Made by a program: the position numbers and the translations under genes. Shown here piece by piece: positions 62,747-64,000 of a stretch of DNA of 64,000 nt. Source of the DNA: Proteobacteria bacterium UBA7415 (GTDB taxonomy: Bacteria; Pseudomonadota; Gammaproteobacteria; Arenicellales; Arenicellaceae). Where the stretch lies: the NCBI GenBank assembly GCA_002470515.1, contig DKML01000006.1, positions 95,001 to 159,000 on the forward strand, written 5' to 3'. How positions within the stretch are numbered: position 1 is the first letter of the stretch; each line of letters starts with the position of its first letter. The notes below the pieces were generated by a model. The model was not told the DNA's origin, ran no database searches, and was given only the letters and a program-made list of their open reading frames with translations.

Positions 62747-63091
62747 TCAAATGGGAAGATTGTTCTCATGCTCCCTATTTAACACCCTGTTCAGTTTATC
62801 TGAAATTTCGGTCCAGTCATCTCCGATGCAACGCAATAGAAGACTACGTAGAGTCTTTTCAACGTCGGACCAAGAAAACGTTGGAGTGATAAGATATCCA
62901 CGACCCCATCTTGTATCAGCCTTGCGCATAATTGCTTTAGGCGTGATTGCCGTAAGGTAAAAAACATCGACACCTGTTTCACCTTTGGGGCCAATCTCAA
63001 CCTCAATTAAAACCTCGCAGTCATCAGGTTCTTCAGGAAGTGCCCCATACTCCAGATCGCGACTCATAATGCTTTTAATTTCAGGAATCAT
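62747..63091 (-). CDS. Imm8-like immunity protein, no toxin nearby
   Basis: A 114-residue protein with the immunity protein 8 pattern: KSIMSRDLEYG, VLIEVEIGPKGETGVDVF (the GPKGE turn), LTAITPKAIM, RGYLITPTFSW and the final CIGDDWTEISDKLNRVL. Such proteins guard against polymorphic toxins of contact-dependent or type VI systems. No Rhs, CdiA or other toxin gene lies in the window, so this is an orphan immunity gene. Confidence 0.75.
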   Translation of the reverse strand: MIPEIKSIMSRDLEYGALPEEPDDCEVLIEVEIGPKGETGVDVFYLTAITPKAIMRKADTRWGRGYLITPTFSWSDVEKTLRSLLLRCIGDDWTEISDKLNRVLNREHENNLPI

Positions 63092-63102
63092 CTTATTCTC
63101 GA

Positions 63103-63504
63103 TTGACAGTAAACGGCTCTGGGTTATGTACGGGGATTAAAACAGGAGTTCAGCTCTACAACAATGCTTTAGCGTTTCACTCAAAAGAAGCAGAAAACAA
63201 GTTTCTAAGTGAGTTTCTGGAAGAAGTAATCCGAATAACTAAGAATGAGCGGAGAAAAATATCTTCGGCAACTCACTGGTGAGGATTAACCGACAAAGAA
63301 CATGAAGTAATAGAAGTTACACGTGGGTTATCAAACAAAGAAATCGCAAGAATCATGGGTGACCCAGAGGACTTTATTGCAATCTCTCGCAAACTTAAAA
63401 ATGACTACAAAAATAGCCTGCAACACACTTACCTTATACCACCTTATGAGTTCCCATCGCAGAACCCTATGATCATCATTGTTTTTTATTACTTGCGGAG
63501 ATAA
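63103..63504 (+). pseudogene. LuxR-type HTH reading frame with internal TGA
   Basis: One plus-strand frame runs from the TTG at 63103 to the TAA at 63502-63504, broken once by TGA at 63280-63282. After it comes GLTDKEHEVIEVTRGLSNKEIARIMG, a good match to the LuxR/GerE helix-turn-helix (LTxxExEVLxLxxxGxSNKEIA). Before it is a helical stretch (ENKFLSEFLEEVIRITKNERR). The TTG start has no ribosome-binding site. It is either a remnant, or a truncated regulator. It overlaps the ends of the Imm8 and protease genes. Confidence 0.6.
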
Positions 63505-63976
63505 TCGTTGGCACTATCATTAGTAAAAAGTCGTCTTCTTGAGTTCTGAAGTTTGCGATAGCGCCCGCACGCTCATTAAGCACTCGAGCGTTATGTTCTA
63601 AGGCAATTGACCCAGTTGGGTCTTCGCCGAGGCTAACGTAGGGATTGGACCATTGTTGAATACGATTACCTCCAGTATTCGATGGGCAGTTGTACGCCAT
63701 TACCGTACGCCAAGTGGAAGCGGTCGTGTTGCAATAACCGTGACCATAGCTAAAAGGCGTCGGCGTGGGATCTTGAGTAATGATATGGCGAGCACCAAAC
63801 AAGTGTCCTATTTCGTGACCGAAACTGTAATAACCCGTAGCGCACGTTTCTGATGCTACTGCAAAAGCTGTATCTTCGCTAACACCAATACCAGAGGCTA
63901 ACCCGCAGAAAGAATAACCGTTACCAGTGAGTAATATCATAAGATCCGCAAGGTACTCATCTCTCAAAGCATACAA
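63476..63976 (-). CDS. Metzincin zinc metalloprotease, N-terminally incomplete
   Basis: The zinc motif HEIGHLFGARH is at residues 54-64 and the Met-turn is in VMAYNC near 93. This is a reprolysin-like metzincin. Only the catalytic half is seen: from the TTG at 63976 there is no signal or pro-domain. The same frame is closed by a TAG at 63995-63997, so the N-terminal part would have to be in another frame beyond the window edge, or is lost. Six cysteines in pairs suggest a secreted protein. Confidence 0.65.
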   Translation of the reverse strand: MYALRDEYLADLMILLTGNGYSFCGLASGIGVSEDTAFAVASETCATGYYSFGHEIGHLFGARHIITQDPTPTPFSYGHGYCNTTASTWRTVMAYNCPSNTGGNRIQQWSNPYVSLGEDPTGSIALEHNARVLNERAGAIANFRTQEDDFLLMIVPTIISASNKKQ

Positions 63977-64000
63977 TGATAAGGACTGGGTTTCCTAGAC

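Noticed and set aside
1..64000. tRNA, rRNA, insertion-sequence or integrase features
   Set aside because: None could be recognised: no transposase-like protein, no terminal inverted repeats with target duplications and no tRNA cloverleaf was found on reading.

Overview
The window reads as chromosomal DNA from an aerobic, probably marine, heterotrophic gammaproteobacterium of moderate GC content. The basis is the gene families present (MnmA, FdhD/Fds formate dehydrogenase, YbcJ-like S4 protein, DUF5062, Spinster-like MFS carriers, many acyl-CoA dehydrogenases); genus cannot be decided from the sequence alone. No rRNA, tRNA, CRISPR array, insertion sequence or phage module was seen.

Layout. 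Positions 1-7000: the 3' end of mnmA, a MarR-type regulator with a striking repeat/palindrome cluster upstream, a zinc aminopeptidase-like lipoprotein, an S4 RNA-binding protein, a TIGR03032-TPR-glycosyltransferase-like gene split by one in-frame amber codon, and two alkylation-repair genes (Ogt-like methyltransferase and an Ada-AlkA fusion). Positions 7092-12860: a minus-strand acyl-CoA oxidation operon (two paired acyl-CoA dehydrogenases that look like a heteromer, two GST-fold proteins, a class II aldolase-like protein) and a nitroreductase. Positions 13119-17629: an RND (HAE1-type) efflux pump with its membrane-fusion protein.

Positions 18056-41221: the centrepiece. A long minus-strand run of 13 genes (36131 down to 18056) holds homologues of the acyclic terpene utilisation genes AtuA, AtuF/AtuC (geranyl-CoA carboxylase-like), AtuE and AtuD, plus a second acyl-CoA dehydrogenase, a GST, a Baeyer-Villiger-like flavin monooxygenase, an esterase, an MMPL-type exporter, two Spinster-like MFS carriers and an NAD(P)-binding protein. 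Divergently, a plus-strand set (acyl-CoA synthetase, iron alcohol dehydrogenase, thioesterase, MaoC hydratase, SDR) ends at a clear terminator. Together these could activate a branched isoprenoid alcohol or acid to the CoA ester, dehydrogenate it, carboxylate and hydrate the beta-methyl branch, and finish by beta-oxidation. The named lyase step and a dedicated regulator were not found in the window.

Positions 41297-50254: a small ribbon-helix-helix plus coiled-coil gene pair, an RDD membrane protein, thiolase and acyl-CoA dehydrogenase, a two-subunit molybdenum hydroxylase (IorAB-like) and a secreted MBL-fold hydrolase. Positions 50255-51996: a decayed secreted-protein gene and a TonB-C-like exported protein. 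Positions 52074-57854: a cytosolic NAD-linked formate dehydrogenase operon (FdsG, FdsB, FdsA, FdhD; Cys-type, no fdsD seen). Positions 58175-62662: small membrane protein, DUF5062, penicillin acylase family enzyme, DUF1569, SnoaL-like and DUF1428 proteins. Positions 62747-64000: an orphan Imm8-like immunity gene, an overlooked LuxR-type HTH reading frame broken by a TGA, and an N-terminally incomplete metzincin protease. Several genes in this window carry single nonsense codons or lost starts, so real decay versus sequence error should be settled by re-reading the bases.
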